A stretch of DNA of 64,000 bases, from NCBI RefSeq assembly GCF_001905345.1, contig NZ_LFBV01000008.1:186001-250000 (forward strand), given 5' to 3'. A model generated the notes under the pieces. The model had not been told where the DNA came from, made no database searches, and worked only from the letters and a program-made list of their open reading frames with translations. Each line of letters opens with the position of its first letter. Positions within the stretch are counted from its first letter, which is position 1. Both the position numbers and the translations under genes were made by a program. Shown piece by piece: positions 15,909 to 31,312 of the stretch. This DNA is from Streptomyces uncialis (GTDB lineage: Bacteria > Actinomycetota > Actinomycetes > Streptomycetales > Streptomycetaceae).

Positions 15909-16499
15909 ATGACCGTCGCACCGGACGAGGCACAGCGTGACGCTCTTCGCTTCGAGGCGATGCGCGACGTTGTCGACCAGATGCAGGGAAGCGTGCCCGG
16001 CAAGCTGGAGATCACCAAGGAAGGAATCGTCCACGACATGATGGCTCCGGGAAAACCCCACGAGCTGACAGCGGCCCAGGTCAGCAGGCGTCTCGAACGA
16101 AGGATGCCGGATTCACTGCTGGCCCATACCGGGACATCCGACGTGGAGAACACCGCAGAAGGCGTCATGCGCCAGCCTGACGTCATCGTCATCGCGCTTG
16201 CCGATATGGAGGGGGACGGTGCGTTCGACCCCCGCACCCTCCTCGCCGCCGTCGAGGTCGTCTCCCGTTCCAACCCCGACAACGACTGGGTGGGCAAGCT
16301 GCGCGACTACCCGTTGCTCGGTGTCCCCGTCTACGCGGTGTTCGACCCCCGTACGGGCTCCGGTGCCGTCTTCACGGACATCCACCCGACCCCGGAGGGC
16401 CCGCGCTACGCGACCCGCAAGGACTTCGTGTACGGCGAGGACGTGACGATCGCGGACTGGACCATCTCCACCGAGAACCTGCCGCTCTACGCCACCTGA
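15909..16499 (+). CDS. Uma2 family (DUF820) PD-(D/E)xK nuclease-like protein
   Basis: 196 residues with the Uma2 layout: SVPGKLEITKEGIVHDMMAPGKPHELTAAQVSRRLERRM, then MRQPDVIVI, LLAAVEVVSRSNPDNDWVGKLRDYPLLGVPVYAVFDP, RYATRKDFVYGEDVTI. The D(VIVI)...E(VVS)...K order fits a PD-(D/E)xK core. Uma2 genes are abundant in Streptomyces and of unclear role. GGAG lies eight bases before the ATG. A composite repeat starts directly after its stop. Confidence 0.9.
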   Translation: MTVAPDEAQRDALRFEAMRDVVDQMQGSVPGKLEITKEGIVHDMMAPGKPHELTAAQVSRRLERRMPDSLLAHTGTSDVENTAEGVMRQPDVIVIALADMEGDGAFDPRTLLAAVEVVSRSNPDNDWVGKLRDYPLLGVPVYAVFDPRTGSGAVFTDIHPTPEGPRYATRKDFVYGEDVTIADWTISTENLPLYAT

Positions 16500-16521
16500 G
16501 CCCACTCGCCCCTGTGCAGGC

Positions 16522-16951
16522 CGCCTTCGCTTGCGCCTCCGAGGTCTGTCCGGCTGAGCGCACTCGCCCCTGTGCGGGTCGCTCGTGGGATGCGCAGTTC
16601 CCCGCGCCCCTGAAGGGGCGCCCACCTGGGGCTGTTCTCAGTCTGCGGGCGGGGTCGGACTGCGGGCTGTCAGCAACCGGGGCCGGGGTTGCCCCCCTCC
16701 CCGTGCACTCGCCCGGCTACGGGAGGGGGTGGGCGGGAATCTCTGCCCGCAGACTCCGACGCCCCGGAACAGTCACAGGACGTTCGGCCGAGCGCGTTGG
16801 AGCGAGGACGGAGAATCCCGACCGGCACCGACCCGAAGAACAAACAGAACGCGCCTCAAAGGGGCGCGGGGAACTGCGCAAAAACGACGAGCGACGGCAC
16901 AGCAACGAAGTACCCCCACCCGGACAGACCTCAAAAGCGCAAGCGAAGGCG
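16522..16951 (+). repeat. Composite 3'-end repeat, copy R1
   Basis: Fills the gap between the converging ends of the Uma2 gene and tuf. Exact 15-bp terminal inverted repeats CGCCTTCGCTTGCGC / GCGCAAGCGAAGGCG bound it. Inside are one 19-bp module GCGCAGTTCCCCGCGCCCC (16592-16610), its reverse complement (16861-16879), the core TGGGCGGGAATCTCTGCC, and AGAATCCCGACCGGCACCGA. The two outer arms of about 100 bp are imperfect inverted copies. No coding frame here is credible. Copies R2-R5 lie elsewhere in the window. Confidence 0.8.
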
Positions 16952-16976
16952 ACCCGCCGACCCCCGGGAAAACAAA

Positions 16977-17009
16977 GGACCCGTACGACCACCTGGGTCG
17001 TACGGGTCC
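16977..17009 (-). terminator. tuf terminator hairpin
   Basis: GGACCCGTACGACC pairs exactly with GGTCGTACGGGTCC (14 bp, loop of 5) 29 bp after the tuf stop. It lies between the composite repeat R1 and tuf, and would end transcription of the str operon. Confidence 0.85.
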
Positions 17010-17037
17010 CACGTTGCGCCGCAGCGCGCGTGTCAGG

Positions 17038-18231
17038 TCACTTGTTGATCTTGACGACCTGGCCGGCGCCGACGGTCCGGCCACCCTCACGGATGGCGAA
17101 CTTCAGGCCCTCTTCCATGGCGACGGGCTGGATGAGCGTCACCGTCATCTGGGTGTTGTCACCCGGCATGACCATCTCCGTGCCCTCGGGGAGGGTCACG
17201 ACGCCGGTCACGTCAGTCGTACGGAAGTAGAACTGCGGGCGGTAGTTGTTGAAGAACGGAGTGTGACGGCCACCCTCGTCCTTCGACAGGATGTACGCCT
17301 GCGCCTCGAACTCGGTGTGCGGGGTGACCGAGCCCGGCTTGATGATGACCTGGCCGCGCTCGACGTCCTCGCGCTTGATGCCACGAAGAAGCAGACCGAC
17401 GTTCTCACCGGCCTGGCCCTCATCGAGCAGCTTGCGGAACATCTCGATGCCGGTGACCGTGGTGGTGGTCTTCTCGGTCTTGATACCGACGATGTCGACG
17501 GTCTCGTTGACCTTGAGGACGCCACGCTCGATACGGCCGGTGACGACCGTGCCACGACCGGTGATCGTGAAGACGTCCTCGATCGGCATCAGGAACGGCT
17601 TGTCGACGTCACGCTCGGGCTGCGGGATGAAATCGTCGACGGCCTTCATCAGGTCGAGGACGGTCTGGCCCCACTCCTTGTCGCCCTCAAGGGCCTTGAG
17701 CGCCGAGACCTTGACGACCGGAAGGTCGTCGCCCGGGAACTCGTACTCGGAGAGCAGCTCGCGGACCTCGAGCTCGACGAGCTCAAGGATCTCCTCGTCG
17801 TCCACCATGTCGGCCTTGTTCAGCGCGACGACGATGTACGGAACGCCGACCTGGCGGGCCAGGAGCACGTGCTCCTTGGTCTGCGGCATCGGGCCGTCGG
17901 TGGCGGCGACCACGAGGATCGCGCCATCCATCTGCGCGGCACCGGTGATCATGTTCTTGATGTAGTCCGCGTGACCGGGGCAGTCGACGTGGGCGTAGTG
18001 GCGCGTCTCCGTCTGGTACTCGACGTGCGCGATGGAGATCGTGATACCGCGCTGGCGCTCCTCGGGAGCCTTGTCGATCTGGTCGAAGGCCGAGGCCTCG
18101 TTCAGGTCCGGGTACGCGTCGTGCAGCACCTTGGTAATGGCGGCCGTGAGGGTCGTCTTACCGTGGTCGATGTGACCGATGGTGCCGATGTTGACGTGCG
18201 GCTTAGTCCGCTCGAACTTCGCCTTCGCCAC
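17038..18231 (-). CDS. tuf: Elongation factor Tu
   Basis: GTPase that delivers aminoacyl-tRNA to the ribosome; 397 residues as expected. G1 GHIDHGKTT (from 19), switch region [15 protein letters not shown]3 [13 protein letters not shown]4 NKADMVD, then domains 2 and 3 ending [16 protein letters not shown] start with AGGAGG upstream. Last gene of the rpsL-rpsG-fusA-tuf operon with a 151-bp gap to fusA, so a separate tuf promoter is likely, as known in Streptomyces. Confidence 0.98.
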   Translation of the reverse strand: MAKAKFERTKPHVNIGTIGHIDHGKTTLTAAITKVLHDAYPDLNEASAFDQIDKAPEERQRGITISIAHVEYQTETRHYAHVDCPGHADYIKNMITGAAQMDGAILVVAATDGPMPQTKEHVLLARQVGVPYIVVALNKADMVDDEEILELVELEVRELLSEYEFPGDDLPVVKVSALKALEGDKEWGQTVLDLMKAVDDFIPQPERDVDKPFLMPIEDVFTITGRGTVVTGRIERGVLKVNETVDIVGIKTEKTTTTVTGIEMFRKLLDEGQAGENVGLLLRGIKREDVERGQVIIKPGSVTPHTEFEAQAYILSKDEGGRHTPFFNNYRPQFYFRTTDVTGVVTLPEGTEMVMPGDNTQMTVTLIQPVAMEEGLKFAIREGGRTVGAGQVVKINK

Positions 18232-18382
18232 TGGGGTCCTCCTGGGGAGTGGTTCTGTACGCCTTACTTCATCGGCGCCAGGTGATCTTTGCTGGATAGT
18301 CCGGGGCCGGGGGCGCCCGCCGTGGCTGCGGCGGACACCCTGGTGGCTCCGGAGTCAAGCCTAAAGCGTGTACTCGGTTGAG

Positions 18383-20503
18383 TTACTCGCCCTTGGCCTT
18401 CGCGATGATCTCCTCGGCGACGTTCCGGGGAACCTCGGCGTAGGAGTCGAACTGCATCGAGTAGCTCGCGCGACCCGATGTCTTGCTGCGGAGGTCGCCG
18501 ACGTAGCCGAACATCTCCGACAGCGGGACCAGGCCCGTGACGAGCTTGGCACCGTGACGGTCTTCCATGGACTGGATCTGACCGCGACGGGAGTTGATGT
18601 CACCGATGACGTCACCCATGTAGTCCTCGGGCGTCGTCACCTCGACCTTCATCATCGGCTCCAGCAGGGCCGGGCTGGCCTTGCGGGCGGCCTCCTTGAA
18701 GGCCATGGAACCGGCGATCTTGAAGGCCATCTCGGAGGAGTCGACCTCGTGGTAGGAACCGTCGAGGAGGAGCACCCGGACACCCGTGAGGGGGTAGCCG
18801 GCGAGCACGCCGAACTCCATGGCCTCCTGGCAGCCCGCGTCCACCGAGGGGATGTACTCCCGGGGGATACGGCCACCGGTGACCTTGTTGACGAACTCGT
18901 AGCCGTCACCCTCAAGCGGCTCCAGCGCGATCTGCACCTTCGCGAACTGACCGGAACCACCGGTCTGCTTCTTGTGGGTGTAGTCCAGCCGCTCGACACC
19001 CTTGCGGAGCGTCTCGCGGTAGGCCACCTGCGGCTTGCCGACGTTGGCCTCGACCTTGAACTCACGGCGCATACGGTCGACCAGCACGTCGAGGTGCAGC
19101 TCGCCCATACCCGCGATGATGGTCTGGCCCGTCTCCTCGTCGGTCTTGACGCGGAAGGACGGGTCCTCCTCGGCCAGGCGCTGGATGGCGACACCCAGCT
19201 TCTCCTGGTCGCCCTTGGACTTCGGCTCGATGGCGACCTCGATCACCGGGGCCGGGAAGTCCATGGACTCAAGGATGACCGGGTTCGCCGGGTCGGCGAG
19301 GGTCTCACCGGTGGTGGTCTGCTTCAGACCCATGACGGCGACGATGTCACCGGCACCCACCGACTCGATCTCCTCACGCTTGTTGGCGTGCATCCGGTAG
19401 ATCTTGCCGATGCGCTCCTTGCGGCCCTTCACCGAGTTCTGCACCTGAGAACCCGACTCCAGACGCCCGGAGTACACGCGGACGAACGTCAGCTTGCCGA
19501 GGTGCGGGTCGCTCGCGATCTTGAACGCGAGAGCGGCCAGCGGCTCGTCGACCGACGGCTTGCGGCGGATGATCTCGTCCGGGTCGTTCACCGAGTGGCC
19601 TTCGATGGCCTCGATGTCGAGCGGGGACGGGAGGTAGCGCACCACGGCGTCGAGCAGGGGCTGGACGCCCTTGTTCTTGAACGCGGTACCGCAGAACACG
19701 GGGGTGATGGTCGCGCCGTCACCCTTGCCGGAGGCGATCGTGATCCGGCGGATCGCCGCGTACAGCTGCTCCTCGGTGGGCTCGGTGCCCTCCAGGTACA
19801 GCTCCATCATGGCGTCGTCGTTCTCGGAAACGGTCTCCAGCAGCTTGCCGCGCCACTCGTCGGCCGTCTCGGTGTGCGTGGCCGGGATGTCCACGACGTC
19901 GTACGCCTCGCCGAGCGCGGTCTCGGCGGACCACACGAGCGCCTTCATGCGGACCAGGTCCACGACGCCCTGGAAGTCGGCCTCGGCGCCGATGGGGAGC
20001 TGCATGACGATCGGAACCGCACCGAGGCGGTCCACGATCATGTCGACGCAGCGGTGGAACTCGGCACCCGTGCGGTCCAGCTTGTTGACGAAGCAGATAC
20101 GCGGAACGCCGTAGCGGTCCGCCTGACGCCAAACCGTCTCGGACTGGGGCTCGACACCGGCGACACCGTCGAACACGGTGACAGCGCCGTCGAGGACGCG
20201 CAGCGAGCGCTCTACCTCGACGGTGAAGTCGACGTGACCCGGGGTGTCGATGATGTTGATGGTGTGATCGACGTCCTCAAGCGGCCAGTGACAGGTGGTG
20301 GCAGCAGAGGTGATCGTGATGCCACGCTCCTGCTCCTGCTCCATCCAGTCCATGGTGGCAGCACCGTCGTGGACCTCACCGATCTTGTACGAGACGCCGG
20401 TGTAGTACAGGATCCGCTCGGTGGTCGTCGTCTTGCCCGCGTCGATGTGAGCCATGATGCCGATGTTGCGCACCTTGGCCAGGTCAAGCGAAGTGGTAGC
20501 CAT
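18383..20503 (-). CDS. fusA: Elongation factor G
   Basis: Translocation GTPase, 706 residues. G1 [15 protein letters not shown] near the N-terminus, G3 [22 protein letters not shown]4 NKLDRTGA, domain IV with [11 protein letters not shown] and domain V with [12 protein letters not shown]-like segment and [16 protein letters not shown] at the end. ATG start. 39 bp downstream of rpsG, so part of the str operon. Confidence 0.98.
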   Translation of the reverse strand: MATTSLDLAKVRNIGIMAHIDAGKTTTTERILYYTGVSYKIGEVHDGAATMDWMEQEQERGITITSAATTCHWPLEDVDHTINIIDTPGHVDFTVEVERSLRVLDGAVTVFDGVAGVEPQSETVWRQADRYGVPRICFVNKLDRTGAEFHRCVDMIVDRLGAVPIVMQLPIGAEADFQGVVDLVRMKALVWSAETALGEAYDVVDIPATHTETADEWRGKLLETVSENDDAMMELYLEGTEPTEEQLYAAIRRITIASGKGDGATITPVFCGTAFKNKGVQPLLDAVVRYLPSPLDIEAIEGHSVNDPDEIIRRKPSVDEPLAALAFKIASDPHLGKLTFVRVYSGRLESGSQVQNSVKGRKERIGKIYRMHANKREEIESVGAGDIVAVMGLKQTTTGETLADPANPVILESMDFPAPVIEVAIEPKSKGDQEKLGVAIQRLAEEDPSFRVKTDEETGQTIIAGMGELHLDVLVDRMRREFKVEANVGKPQVAYRETLRKGVERLDYTHKKQTGGSGQFAKVQIALEPLEGDGYEFVNKVTGGRIPREYIPSVDAGCQEAMEFGVLAGYPLTGVRVLLLDGSYHEVDSSEMAFKIAGSMAFKEAARKASPALLEPMMKVEVTTPEDYMGDVIGDINSRRGQIQSMEDRHGAKLVTGLVPLSEMFGYVGDLRSKTSGRASYSMQFDSYAEVPRNVAEEIIAKAKGE

Positions 20504-20542
20504 AAGGCTCAGTCTTCTCTCGGTCTCTCGATGGGGTAGTGA

Positions 20543-21013
20543 CTACCAGCGGTAGTGAGCGAAGGCCTTGTTGGACTCGGCCATCTTGTGAGTGTCCTCA
20601 CGCTTCTTCACAGCGGCACCGAGGCCGTTGGAGGCGTCGAGGAGCTCGTTCAGCAGCCGCTCGGTCATCGTCTTCTCGCGACGGGCGCGGGAGTAACCGA
20701 CGAGCCAGCGCAGCGCCAGGGTGTTGGCGCGGCCGGGCTTGACCTCGATCGGAACCTGGTAGGTCGCTCCACCGACACGGCGGGACTTGACCTCAAGGGT
20801 GGGCTTGATGTTCTCCAGCGCGCGCTTGAGCGTGATGACCGGGTCGTTACCGGTCTTGTCGCGCAGGCCCTCCATGGCGCCGTACACGATGCGCTCGGCG
20901 GTGGAGCGCTTGCCGTTCAGCAGCACCTTGTTGATGAGGGAGGTCACCAGAGGAGAACCGTAGACCGGGTCGATGATGACCGGGCGCTTCGGGGCGGGGC
21001 CCTTACGAGGCAT
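20543..21013 (-). CDS. rpsG: 30S ribosomal protein S7
   Basis: Primary 16S rRNA-binding protein of the 30S head; 156 residues. Starts [20 protein letters not shown]; later [36 protein letters not shown] and a C-terminal NKAFAHYRW. Two bp separate it from rpsL, so translation is coupled. Confidence 0.98.
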   Translation of the reverse strand: MPRKGPAPKRPVIIDPVYGSPLVTSLINKVLLNGKRSTAERIVYGAMEGLRDKTGNDPVITLKRALENIKPTLEVKSRRVGGATYQVPIEVKPGRANTLALRWLVGYSRARREKTMTERLLNELLDASNGLGAAVKKREDTHKMAESNKAFAHYRW

Positions 21014-21015
21014 TC

Positions 21016-21387
21016 TTACTTCTCCTTCTTGGCGCCGTAGCGGCTGCGGGCCTGCTTGCGGTTCTTGACACCCTGGGTGTCGAGGGAACCGCGGATGATC
21101 TTGTAGCGAACACCCGGCAGGTCCTTCACACGGCCGCCGCGCACGAGCACGATGGAGTGCTCCTGGAGGTTGTGTCCCTCACCCGGGATGTAGGCCGTGA
21201 CCTCGATGCCGGAGGTCAGACGCACACGCGCGACCTTACGCAGGGCCGAGTTCGGCTTCTTCGGGGTGGTCGTGAACACGCGCGTGCAGACGCCGCGGCG
21301 CTGGGGGGAACCGTCCAGTGCGGGCGTCTTGTTCTTCTCGACCTTGTCCTGCCGGCCCTTTCGGACCAGCTGCTGGATCGTAGGCAC
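21016..21387 (-). CDS. rpsL: 30S ribosomal protein S12
   Basis: Decoding-centre protein, 123 residues, GTG start. [18 protein letters not shown] at the start, [16 protein letters not shown] and [18 protein letters not shown]. Lys43 and Lys88, the classic positions of streptomycin-resistance mutations, are both wild type, so streptomycin sensitivity at this locus is predicted. First gene of the str operon; a promoter and a hairpin motif lie upstream. Confidence 0.98.
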   Translation of the reverse strand: MPTIQQLVRKGRQDKVEKNKTPALDGSPQRRGVCTRVFTTTPKKPNSALRKVARVRLTSGIEVTAYIPGEGHNLQEHSIVLVRGGRVKDLPGVRYKIIRGSLDTQGVKNRKQARSRYGAKKEK

Positions 21388-21436
21388 TACTTCTCCGGTT
21401 TCTGTGTGCCGATCATGGAGCTAACCTGGAACATCG

Positions 21437-21461
21437 CCGACCCACGCGGTCGGGTGTGTCG
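21437..21461 (-). promoter_or_regulatory. Leader hairpin ahead of rpsL, identical to that ahead of rpsJ
   Basis: 25 of 25 bases are identical to the motif at 516-540. The stem CCGACC/GGTCGG forms in the transcript 50-75 nt before the rpsL GTG, downstream of the predicted promoter, so it is transcribed as part of the leader. Flanking bases differ on both sides, which argues for selection on this element itself. Confidence 0.6.
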
Positions 21462-21579
21462 AATGCGGCGGCCCCCGCCCTTGTGGCGGGAACTGCACGA
21501 ATTGCGGTGGCCGCTCACGGCACCTCGTACGGTTGAGGACACGCACAAGGGCCAGGGCACACCCCAGGCACAAGGTCTG

Positions 21580-21608
21580 AGCGTACCGACCGTACACAGC
21601 CCGGTCAA
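21580..21608 (-). promoter_or_regulatory. Predicted str operon promoter
   Basis: On the minus strand, TTGACC (21608-21603) is followed after exactly 17 bp by TACGCT (21585-21580), a good vegetative (HrdB-type) promoter about 190 bp upstream of rpsL. It gives a leader that contains the 21437-21461 hairpin. The rest of the gap up to rpoC shows no gene. Confidence 0.65.
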
Positions 21609-21822
21609 AATGATATTGGTCGGACCCCTTGTACTCGCACCCTGAGTCCCCGTGGCACCACCCTGTGTCCACTTCCGGGGCCCCCCGCCCAGCCGCACCC
21701 GAACGAGTACGGCCACAGGCCCCCGAAAGCGCACGGGCAACCGCGCACCCACGAGCGGCCCGCACCCGCACAGGTACAGGTACAGCCGCCGGGGAAGCAC
21801 CCAGGGCCCGGCAAAGGCGGAA

Positions 21823-21850
21823 GGGCGGCCACCCCAGGGGGTGACCGCCC
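21823..21850 (-). terminator. rpoBC operon terminator
   Basis: GGGCGGCCACCCC pairs with GGGGTGACCGCCC (one G-U) 44 bp after the rpoC stop. It lies between rpoC and the str promoter. Confidence 0.75.
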
Positions 21851-21893
21851 TCCGACGACCTACGCGCACACGTGAGCGCGTACGCGGGCCGGA

Positions 21894-25805
<3,912 letters not shown>

Positions 25806-25901
25806 TATGCGTCAATCCCTCTCAGGGTTGTGTCTCTCGTGGTCTGTACGGGGTCCGGGGCTGCGGCCGGGATCACCTGGAGGTGATCCCGGCCGGACCC
25901 G

Positions 25902-28900
25902 TCAGACCTCTTCGACGCTGCTCGGCTCGCGCCGGGACAGGTCGATGCCGAGCTCTTCCGCTGCGCGGAAGACGTCCTCGTCGGTGTCGCGCATCTCGAT
26001 GGACATACCGTCCGAGGACAGCACCTCCACGTTGAGGCACAGGGACTGCATCTCCTTGATGAGCACCTTGAAGGACTCGGGGATGCCGGGCTCGGGGATG
26101 TTCTCGCCCTTGACGATCGCCTCGTAGACCTTCACGCGGCCGGTCACGTCGTCGGACTTGATGGTGAGCAGCTCCTGGAGGGCGTAGGCGGCGCCGTATG
26201 CCTCCAGCGCCCACACCTCCATCTCTCCGAAGCGCTGGCCACCGAACTGGGCCTTACCACCCAGCGGCTGCTGGGTGATCATCGAGTACGGACCGGTCGA
26301 CCGGGCGTGAAGCTTGTCGTCGACCAGGTGGTGGAGCTTGAGGATGTACATGTAGCCGACCGAGACCGGCTCCGGGAACGGCTCGCCGGAGCGGCCGTCG
26401 TACAGGTTCGCCTTGCCGGTGGGCTGGACCATGCGGTCGCCGTCGCGGTTCGGGATGGTGTGCTCCAGCAGACCCGCCAGCTCGTCCTCGCGGGCGCCGT
26501 CGAAGACGGGCGTGGCGACGTTGGTGCGCGGGGCGACCTGGTCGGCCTCGATGGCCTGGAGGCGCTGCGCCCAGTCGTCGGCGAGACCGGAGACGTCCCA
26601 GCCCTGGCTGGCGAGCCAGCCGAGATGGATCTCCAGGACCTGTCCGGGGTTCATCCGGGACGGGACACCGAGCGGGTTGAGGATGATGTCGACCGGGGTG
26701 CCGTCCTCCATGAACGGCATGTCCTCGATCGGGAGGATCTTGGAGATGACGCCCTTGTTGCCGTGGCGTCCGGCGAGCTTGTCGCCGTCCGTGATCTTCC
26801 GCTTCTGGGCGACGTAGACCCGGACCAGCTGGTTGACGCCGGGCGGGAGCTCGTCGCCTTCCTCACGGTCGAAGACGCGGACGCCGATGACCTTGCCGAT
26901 CTCGCCGTGGGGCACCTTCAGCGAGGTGTCACGGACCTCACGGGCCTTCTCACCGAAGATCGCGCGCAGCAGCCGCTCCTCGGGGGTCAGCTCGGTCTCG
27001 CCCTTGGGCGTGACCTTGCCGACGAGGATGTCGCCGGCGACGACCTCGGCACCGATCCGGATGATGCCGCGCTCGTCGAGGTCGGCGAGGACCTCTTCGG
27101 AGACGTTCGGGATGTCCCGGGTGATCTCCTCGGGGCCCAGCTTGGTGTCACGGGCGTCGACCTCGTGCTCCTCGATGTGGATCGAGGAGAGGACGTCGTC
27201 CTGCACGAGGCGCTGCGACAGGATGATCGCGTCCTCGTAGTTGTGACCTTCCCAGGGCATGAACGCGACGAGCAGGTTCTTGCCCAGCGCCATCTCGCCG
27301 TTCTCCGTGGCGGGACCGTCGGCGAGGACCTGGCCCTCGATGACGCGGTCACCCTCGGAGACGACCACCTTCTGGTTGACGGAGGTGCCCTGGTTGGAGC
27401 GGGAGAACTTGGCGACGCGGTACGTGGTGTACGTGCCGTCGTCGTTGGTGACGGTGACGTAGTCGGCCGAGACCTCCTGGATGACACCGTCCTTCTCCGC
27501 CTTGATGACGTCGCCGGCGTCGGTGGCACAGCGGTACTCCATGCCGGTACCGACGAGCGGGGCCTCCGCCTTGATCAGCGGGACGGCCTGACGCATCATG
27601 TTCGCGCCCATGAGGGCACGGTTGGCGTCGTCGTGCTCCAGGAAGGGGATCATCGCGGTCGCGACGGACACCATCTGGCGCGGCGAGACGTCCATGTAGT
27701 CGACGTCCGTGCCGGGCACGTAGTCGACCTCTCCGCCACGGCGGCGGACCAGGACGCGGTTCTCGGCGAACAGCATGTCGTCGGTCAGCACGGCGTTGGC
27801 CTGCGCGATGACGAAGCGGTCCTCCTCGTCGGCGGTCAGGTAGTCGACGTCGTCGCTGACCCGGCCGTCGATGACCTTGCGGTACGGGGTCTCGACGAAA
27901 CCGAACGCGTTGACGCGGCCGTAGGAGGCGAGCGAGCCGATCAGACCGATGTTCGGGCCTTCGGGGGTCTCGATCGGGCACATGCGGCCGTAGTGCGAGG
28001 GGTGCACGTCACGGACCTCGAAGCCGGCCCGCTCACGCGAGAGACCACCCGGGCCGAGCGCCGACAGACGGCGCTTGTGGGTGAGCCCCGAGAGCGGGTT
28101 GTTCTGGTCCATGAACTGCGACAGCTGGCTGGTGCCGAAGAACTCCTTGATGGAGGCGACGACCGGCCGGATGTTGATCAGGGTCTGCGGCGTGATCGCC
28201 TCGACGTCCTGGGTGGTCATGCGCTCACGCACGACACGCTCCATACGGGCGAGACCCGTACGGACCTGGTTCTGGATGAGCTCGCCCACGTTACGCAGAC
28301 GACGGTTGCCGAAGTGGTCGATGTCGTCGGTCTCGACGACGATGGACCGGCCCGACTCGCCGATCGTCTCGGTCTCGCCGGCGTGCAGCTTGACCAGGTA
28401 CTTGATGGTCGCGATGACGTCGTCGTTGGTGAGCACGCCGGCGTCCAGCGGCTCGTCCGCGCCGAGCTTCTTGTTGACCTTGTAGCGGCCGACCTTCGCG
28501 AGGTCGTAACGCTTGGGGTTGAAGTAGAGGTTCTCCAGAAGGGTCTGGGCGGCCTCACGGGTGGGCGGCTCGCCCGGACGCAGCTTGCGGTAGATGTCGA
28601 GCAGCGCGTCGTCCTGGCCCTGGGTGTGGTCCTTCTCCAGGGTGGCGCGCATGGACTCGTACTCGCCGAACTCCTCCAGGATCTGCTCGGTGGTCCAGCC
28701 GAGAGCCTTCAGAAGGACGGTGACGGACTGCTTGCGCTTGCGGTCGATGCGGACACCGACCATGTCGCGCTTGTCGATCTCCATCTCCAGCCAGGCACCC
28801 CGGGACGGGATGATCTTGGCGGAGAAGATGTCCTTGTCGGACGTCTTGTCGATGGAGGAGTCGAAGTAGACACCGGGCGAACGGACGAGCTGCGACACGA

Positions 28901-29387
28901 CGACACGCTCGGTGCCGTTGATGACGAAGGTGCCCTTGTTGGTCATGAGCGGGAAATCGCCCATGAAGACCGTCTGGGACTTGATCTCGCCGGTCTCGTT
29001 GTTGGTGAACTCGGCGGTGACGAAGAGCGGCGCGGCGAACGTGAAGTCGCGCTCCTTGCACTCGTCGATGGAGTTCTTCGGAGGCTCGAAGCGGTGGTCG
29101 CGGAAGGTCAGCGACATCGACCCGGAGAAGTCCTCGATCGGGGAGATCTCCTCGAAGATCTCCTCCAGACCTGACTTCCTGGGGACGTCCTGTCCGCTTT
29201 CCAGAGCCGCCTCGACACGAGCCTTCCACGCGTCGTTGCCGAGCAGCCAGTCAAAGCTCTCGGTTTGCAGCGCAAGAAGGTTCGGAACCTCAAGGGGCTC
29301 CTTGATCTTTGCAAAGGAGATGCGCAGCGGGGCGGTGCTGGCGCCGTTGTTCGTATTCGCGGTCGAGGCAGTGCGCGAGGCGGCCAA
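25902..29387 (-). CDS. rpoB: RNA polymerase beta subunit
   Basis: 1161 residues from TTG at 29387 ([20 protein letters not shown]), matching the known Streptomyces N-terminus; the open frame continues 20 codons further without a ribosome site. The rifampicin region [32 protein letters not shown] is wild type, so rifampicin sensitivity is predicted. Also seen are [31 protein letters not shown] and the C-terminal [20 protein letters not shown]. Expression comes from a weak candidate promoter upstream and read-through from rplL. Confidence 0.98.
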   Translation of the reverse strand: MAASRTASTANTNNGASTAPLRISFAKIKEPLEVPNLLALQTESFDWLLGNDAWKARVEAALESGQDVPRKSGLEEIFEEISPIEDFSGSMSLTFRDHRFEPPKNSIDECKERDFTFAAPLFVTAEFTNNETGEIKSQTVFMGDFPLMTNKGTFVINGTERVVVSQLVRSPGVYFDSSIDKTSDKDIFSAKIIPSRGAWLEMEIDKRDMVGVRIDRKRKQSVTVLLKALGWTTEQILEEFGEYESMRATLEKDHTQGQDDALLDIYRKLRPGEPPTREAAQTLLENLYFNPKRYDLAKVGRYKVNKKLGADEPLDAGVLTNDDVIATIKYLVKLHAGETETIGESGRSIVVETDDIDHFGNRRLRNVGELIQNQVRTGLARMERVVRERMTTQDVEAITPQTLINIRPVVASIKEFFGTSQLSQFMDQNNPLSGLTHKRRLSALGPGGLSRERAGFEVRDVHPSHYGRMCPIETPEGPNIGLIGSLASYGRVNAFGFVETPYRKVIDGRVSDDVDYLTADEEDRFVIAQANAVLTDDMLFAENRVLVRRRGGEVDYVPGTDVDYMDVSPRQMVSVATAMIPFLEHDDANRALMGANMMRQAVPLIKAEAPLVGTGMEYRCATDAGDVIKAEKDGVIQEVSADYVTVTNDDGTYTTYRVAKFSRSNQGTSVNQKVVVSEGDRVIEGQVLADGPATENGEMALGKNLLVAFMPWEGHNYEDAIILSQRLVQDDVLSSIHIEEHEVDARDTKLGPEEITRDIPNVSEEVLADLDERGIIRIGAEVVAGDILVGKVTPKGETELTPEERLLRAIFGEKAREVRDTSLKVPHGEIGKVIGVRVFDREEGDELPPGVNQLVRVYVAQKRKITDGDKLAGRHGNKGVISKILPIEDMPFMEDGTPVDIILNPLGVPSRMNPGQVLEIHLGWLASQGWDVSGLADDWAQRLQAIEADQVAPRTNVATPVFDGAREDELAGLLEHTIPNRDGDRMVQPTGKANLYDGRSGEPFPEPVSVGYMYILKLHHLVDDKLHARSTGPYSMITQQPLGGKAQFGGQRFGEMEVWALEAYGAAYALQELLTIKSDDVTGRVKVYEAIVKGENIPEPGIPESFKVLIKEMQSLCLNVEVLSSDGMSIEMRDTDEDVFRAAEELGIDLSRREPSSVEEV

Positions 29388-29710
29388 GAGGGGGTCCTTC
29401 CGAGGGCTCGGACTCACTACGCGCGTACCGGTCCCCCGCCTGGACACAGAGACAGAAGACCCAGGTCAGGGCCGGGTATCGACTCGATGCTCAAGCATGG
29501 GCATGCCCCTGGTGACGGGCAGGAGGCAGCTAACAGGCAGCGCAAAGGGTCAGTGTAGCCACAAGGCTCACTGATGTCCAGCTCGGGTTCTGCGACACCC
29601 TCTGTGTTCTCAACACCTGCTGCCAGTCACGCCCTCAATGCACATCGATACTGCCCTCTTCGCCGTCGATCCATGCCTCGGATCGCGGATCGTTGTGACG
29701 ACGCGTCCTG

Positions 29711-29739
29711 AGAATTGCGCGCTGCGTGCGGTTCGTCAA
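29711..29739 (-). promoter_or_regulatory. Candidate rpoB promoter
   Basis: Minus strand TTGACG (29739-29734), 17 bp, AATTCT (29716-29711). The -35 is good, the -10 only fair. It would give an rpoB leader of about 320 nt. The surrounding 29388-29880 stretch contains no credible gene. Confidence 0.45.
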
Positions 29740-29886
29740 GGCCCCCACCCCCGAACCGGGTGCCGCGATCGTCACTGATCACCGTCGTCGCGCGCCGTCA
29801 CCGGGGCCGCCGGAGACACAACGAAGATCACCATACTCGTCAGCGCCCGGACCGCAAGCAGCCCTTCGGGCGACCCCCGGAACGCC

Positions 29887-29920
29887 GAACGGCGACCACC
29901 CACTTGGGTGATCGCCGTTC
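29887..29920 (-). terminator. Hairpin between rplL and rpoB (terminator/attenuator)
   Basis: GAACGGCGACCACCCA pairs with TGGGTGATCGCCGTTC (16 bp, one G-U) 87 bp after rplL. A partial terminator in this position is the usual way to lower rpoBC output relative to L7/L12. Confidence 0.8.
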
Positions 29921-30006
29921 AGGGTGTCCGCGTTACAGCGAACGGGTGCGAGGGGCGCCACAAGGGCGCCCGGCTCGCCGGGAAGCCGTACAGGCTCCCC
30001 TTCGGG

Positions 30007-30387
30007 TCACTTGACCTCGACGGAGGCGCCGGCGCCCTTGAGGGACTCGGCAGCCTTCTCGGCGGCCTCCTTGGCGACCTTCTCCAGGACGGGCTTCGGG
30101 GCGCCGTCGACGAGGTCCTTGGCCTCCTTCAGGCCGAGCGAGGTCAGCTCACGCACGACCTTGATGACCTGGATCTTCTTCTCGCCGGCACCGGTGAGGA
30201 TGACGTCGAACTCGTCCTGCTCCTCGGGGGCCTCGGCGACAGCGGCAGCGCCACCGGCGGCGACGGCGACCGGGGCGGCGGCCGTGACGTCGAACTTCTC
30301 CTCGAAGGCGGAGACGAACGCGGAGAGCTCAAGGAGGGTCATGTCCTCGAACTGGGCAAGCAGGTCATCCTGGCTGAGCTTCGCCAT
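30007..30387 (-). CDS. rplL: 50S ribosomal protein L7/L12
   Basis: Stalk protein that recruits translational GTPases; 126 residues. Starts [20 protein letters not shown], followed by an Ala-rich hinge and the C-terminal domain [30 protein letters not shown]. The start at 30387 matches the family; an in-frame upstream codon would add six residues. Downstream of rplJ in the same operon. Confidence 0.98.
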   Translation of the reverse strand: MAKLSQDDLLAQFEDMTLLELSAFVSAFEEKFDVTAAAPVAVAAGGAAAVAEAPEEQDEFDVILTGAGEKKIQVIKVVRELTSLGLKEAKDLVDGAPKPVLEKVAKEAAEKAAESLKGAGASVEVK

Positions 30388-30516
30388 GACGGGCGATCCT
30401 TCCACTAATTCGGCGGGTGCCGGGTGTATATGTCAGGCGGGCGTACGTCGGGCCCGCTTCGACCTCCGCTGACGCGACCGGGGTCACGTCACGCGGGGAT
30501 CAAGGTGCGAGCCGAA

Positions 30517-31047
30517 TTACTCGGCACCGCCCTGCTCGGCCTTCTTGGCGCGAAGCGCTTCCGCGGTGCGGACGAACTTCGACGGGAGCGCCTGGAAGAG
30601 CGCGGCAGCCTGCGACTGCTTGCCCTTCATTGCGCCCGCCAGCTTGGCGAGCAGAACCTCGCGGGACTCAAGGTCCGCGAGCTTCTTGAACTCGTCGGCG
30701 GACATCGTCTTGCCGTCAAGGACTCCGCCCTTGATGACGAGATTCGGGTTGTCCTTGGCGAAGTCACGAAGACCCTTCGCCGACTCCACCGGGTCACCGG
30801 TGACGAAGGCGACCGCTGTCGGACCGTTGAAAAGGTCGTCCAGCGTCGAGATCCCGGCCTCATTGGCCGCGATCTTGGTCAGCGTGTTCTTCACCACGGC
30901 GTACTGGGCGTTCTCACCGAGCGAACGGCGCAGCTGCTTGAGCTGTGCCACGGTGAGACCGCGGTACTCGGTCAGCACGGCGGCGTTCGAGCTGCGGAAC
31001 TTGTCCGTCAGCTCGGCAACCGCGTCAGCCTTGTCGGGCCTCGCCAT
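30517..31047 (-). CDS. rplJ: 50S ribosomal protein L10
   Basis: Stalk base protein binding 23S rRNA and L12 dimers; 176 residues. [64 protein letters not shown] precedes the ATG. L10-L12 is known to bind its own leader and repress translation; the structured leader here fits that. Confidence 0.98.
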   Translation of the reverse strand: MARPDKADAVAELTDKFRSSNAAVLTEYRGLTVAQLKQLRRSLGENAQYAVVKNTLTKIAANEAGISTLDDLFNGPTAVAFVTGDPVESAKGLRDFAKDNPNLVIKGGVLDGKTMSADEFKKLADLESREVLLAKLAGAMKGKQSQAAALFQALPSKFVRTAEALRAKKAEQGGAE

Positions 31048-31305
31048 GAGTCTCGGCCTCCTTCCGGGTGATTCGGACCGCGCGGACCCGAAGGAGGAAA
31101 ACTGGGGAAAACGAAACGCCCCGGCACGGGTGCACGGGGCGTGGCTCTACCGGACGTGGTCCGGGAACGTTCCTCGGTCACCTGCGCGGGTCGTCCGCTC
31201 GTTCAGCGGAATCCTTCGGCCACCGCGGCTCGGACGAGCGCGCGGCAACGACCAGCGGTCTTTGGCTTCTCGCCGAGAGTACGGGAGGCTGGGGCCGCCG
31301 AGCAA
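31048..31305 (-). promoter_or_regulatory. rplJL promoter and leader
   Basis: Minus strand TTGCTC (31305-31300), 18 bp, TACTCT (31281-31276) is a plausible promoter. The leader that follows has a stem ACGCCCCG/CGGGGCGT (31116-31142) and GGAAGGAGG just before rplJ. It resembles the L10 leader that L10-L12 binds in other bacteria; autoregulation is inferred. Composite repeat R2 begins only about 8 bp upstream of the -35. Confidence 0.55.
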
Positions 31306-31312
31306 ATCGACC

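Noticed and set aside
18368-20539. 723-codon open frame antisense to fusA
   Set aside because: Mirrors fusA over its whole length and has no independent features.
26307-29174. 955-codon open frame antisense to rpoB
   Set aside because: A shadow of codon bias: third-position GC removes stops on the opposite strand; the translation has no recognisable domain, and rpoB is certain.
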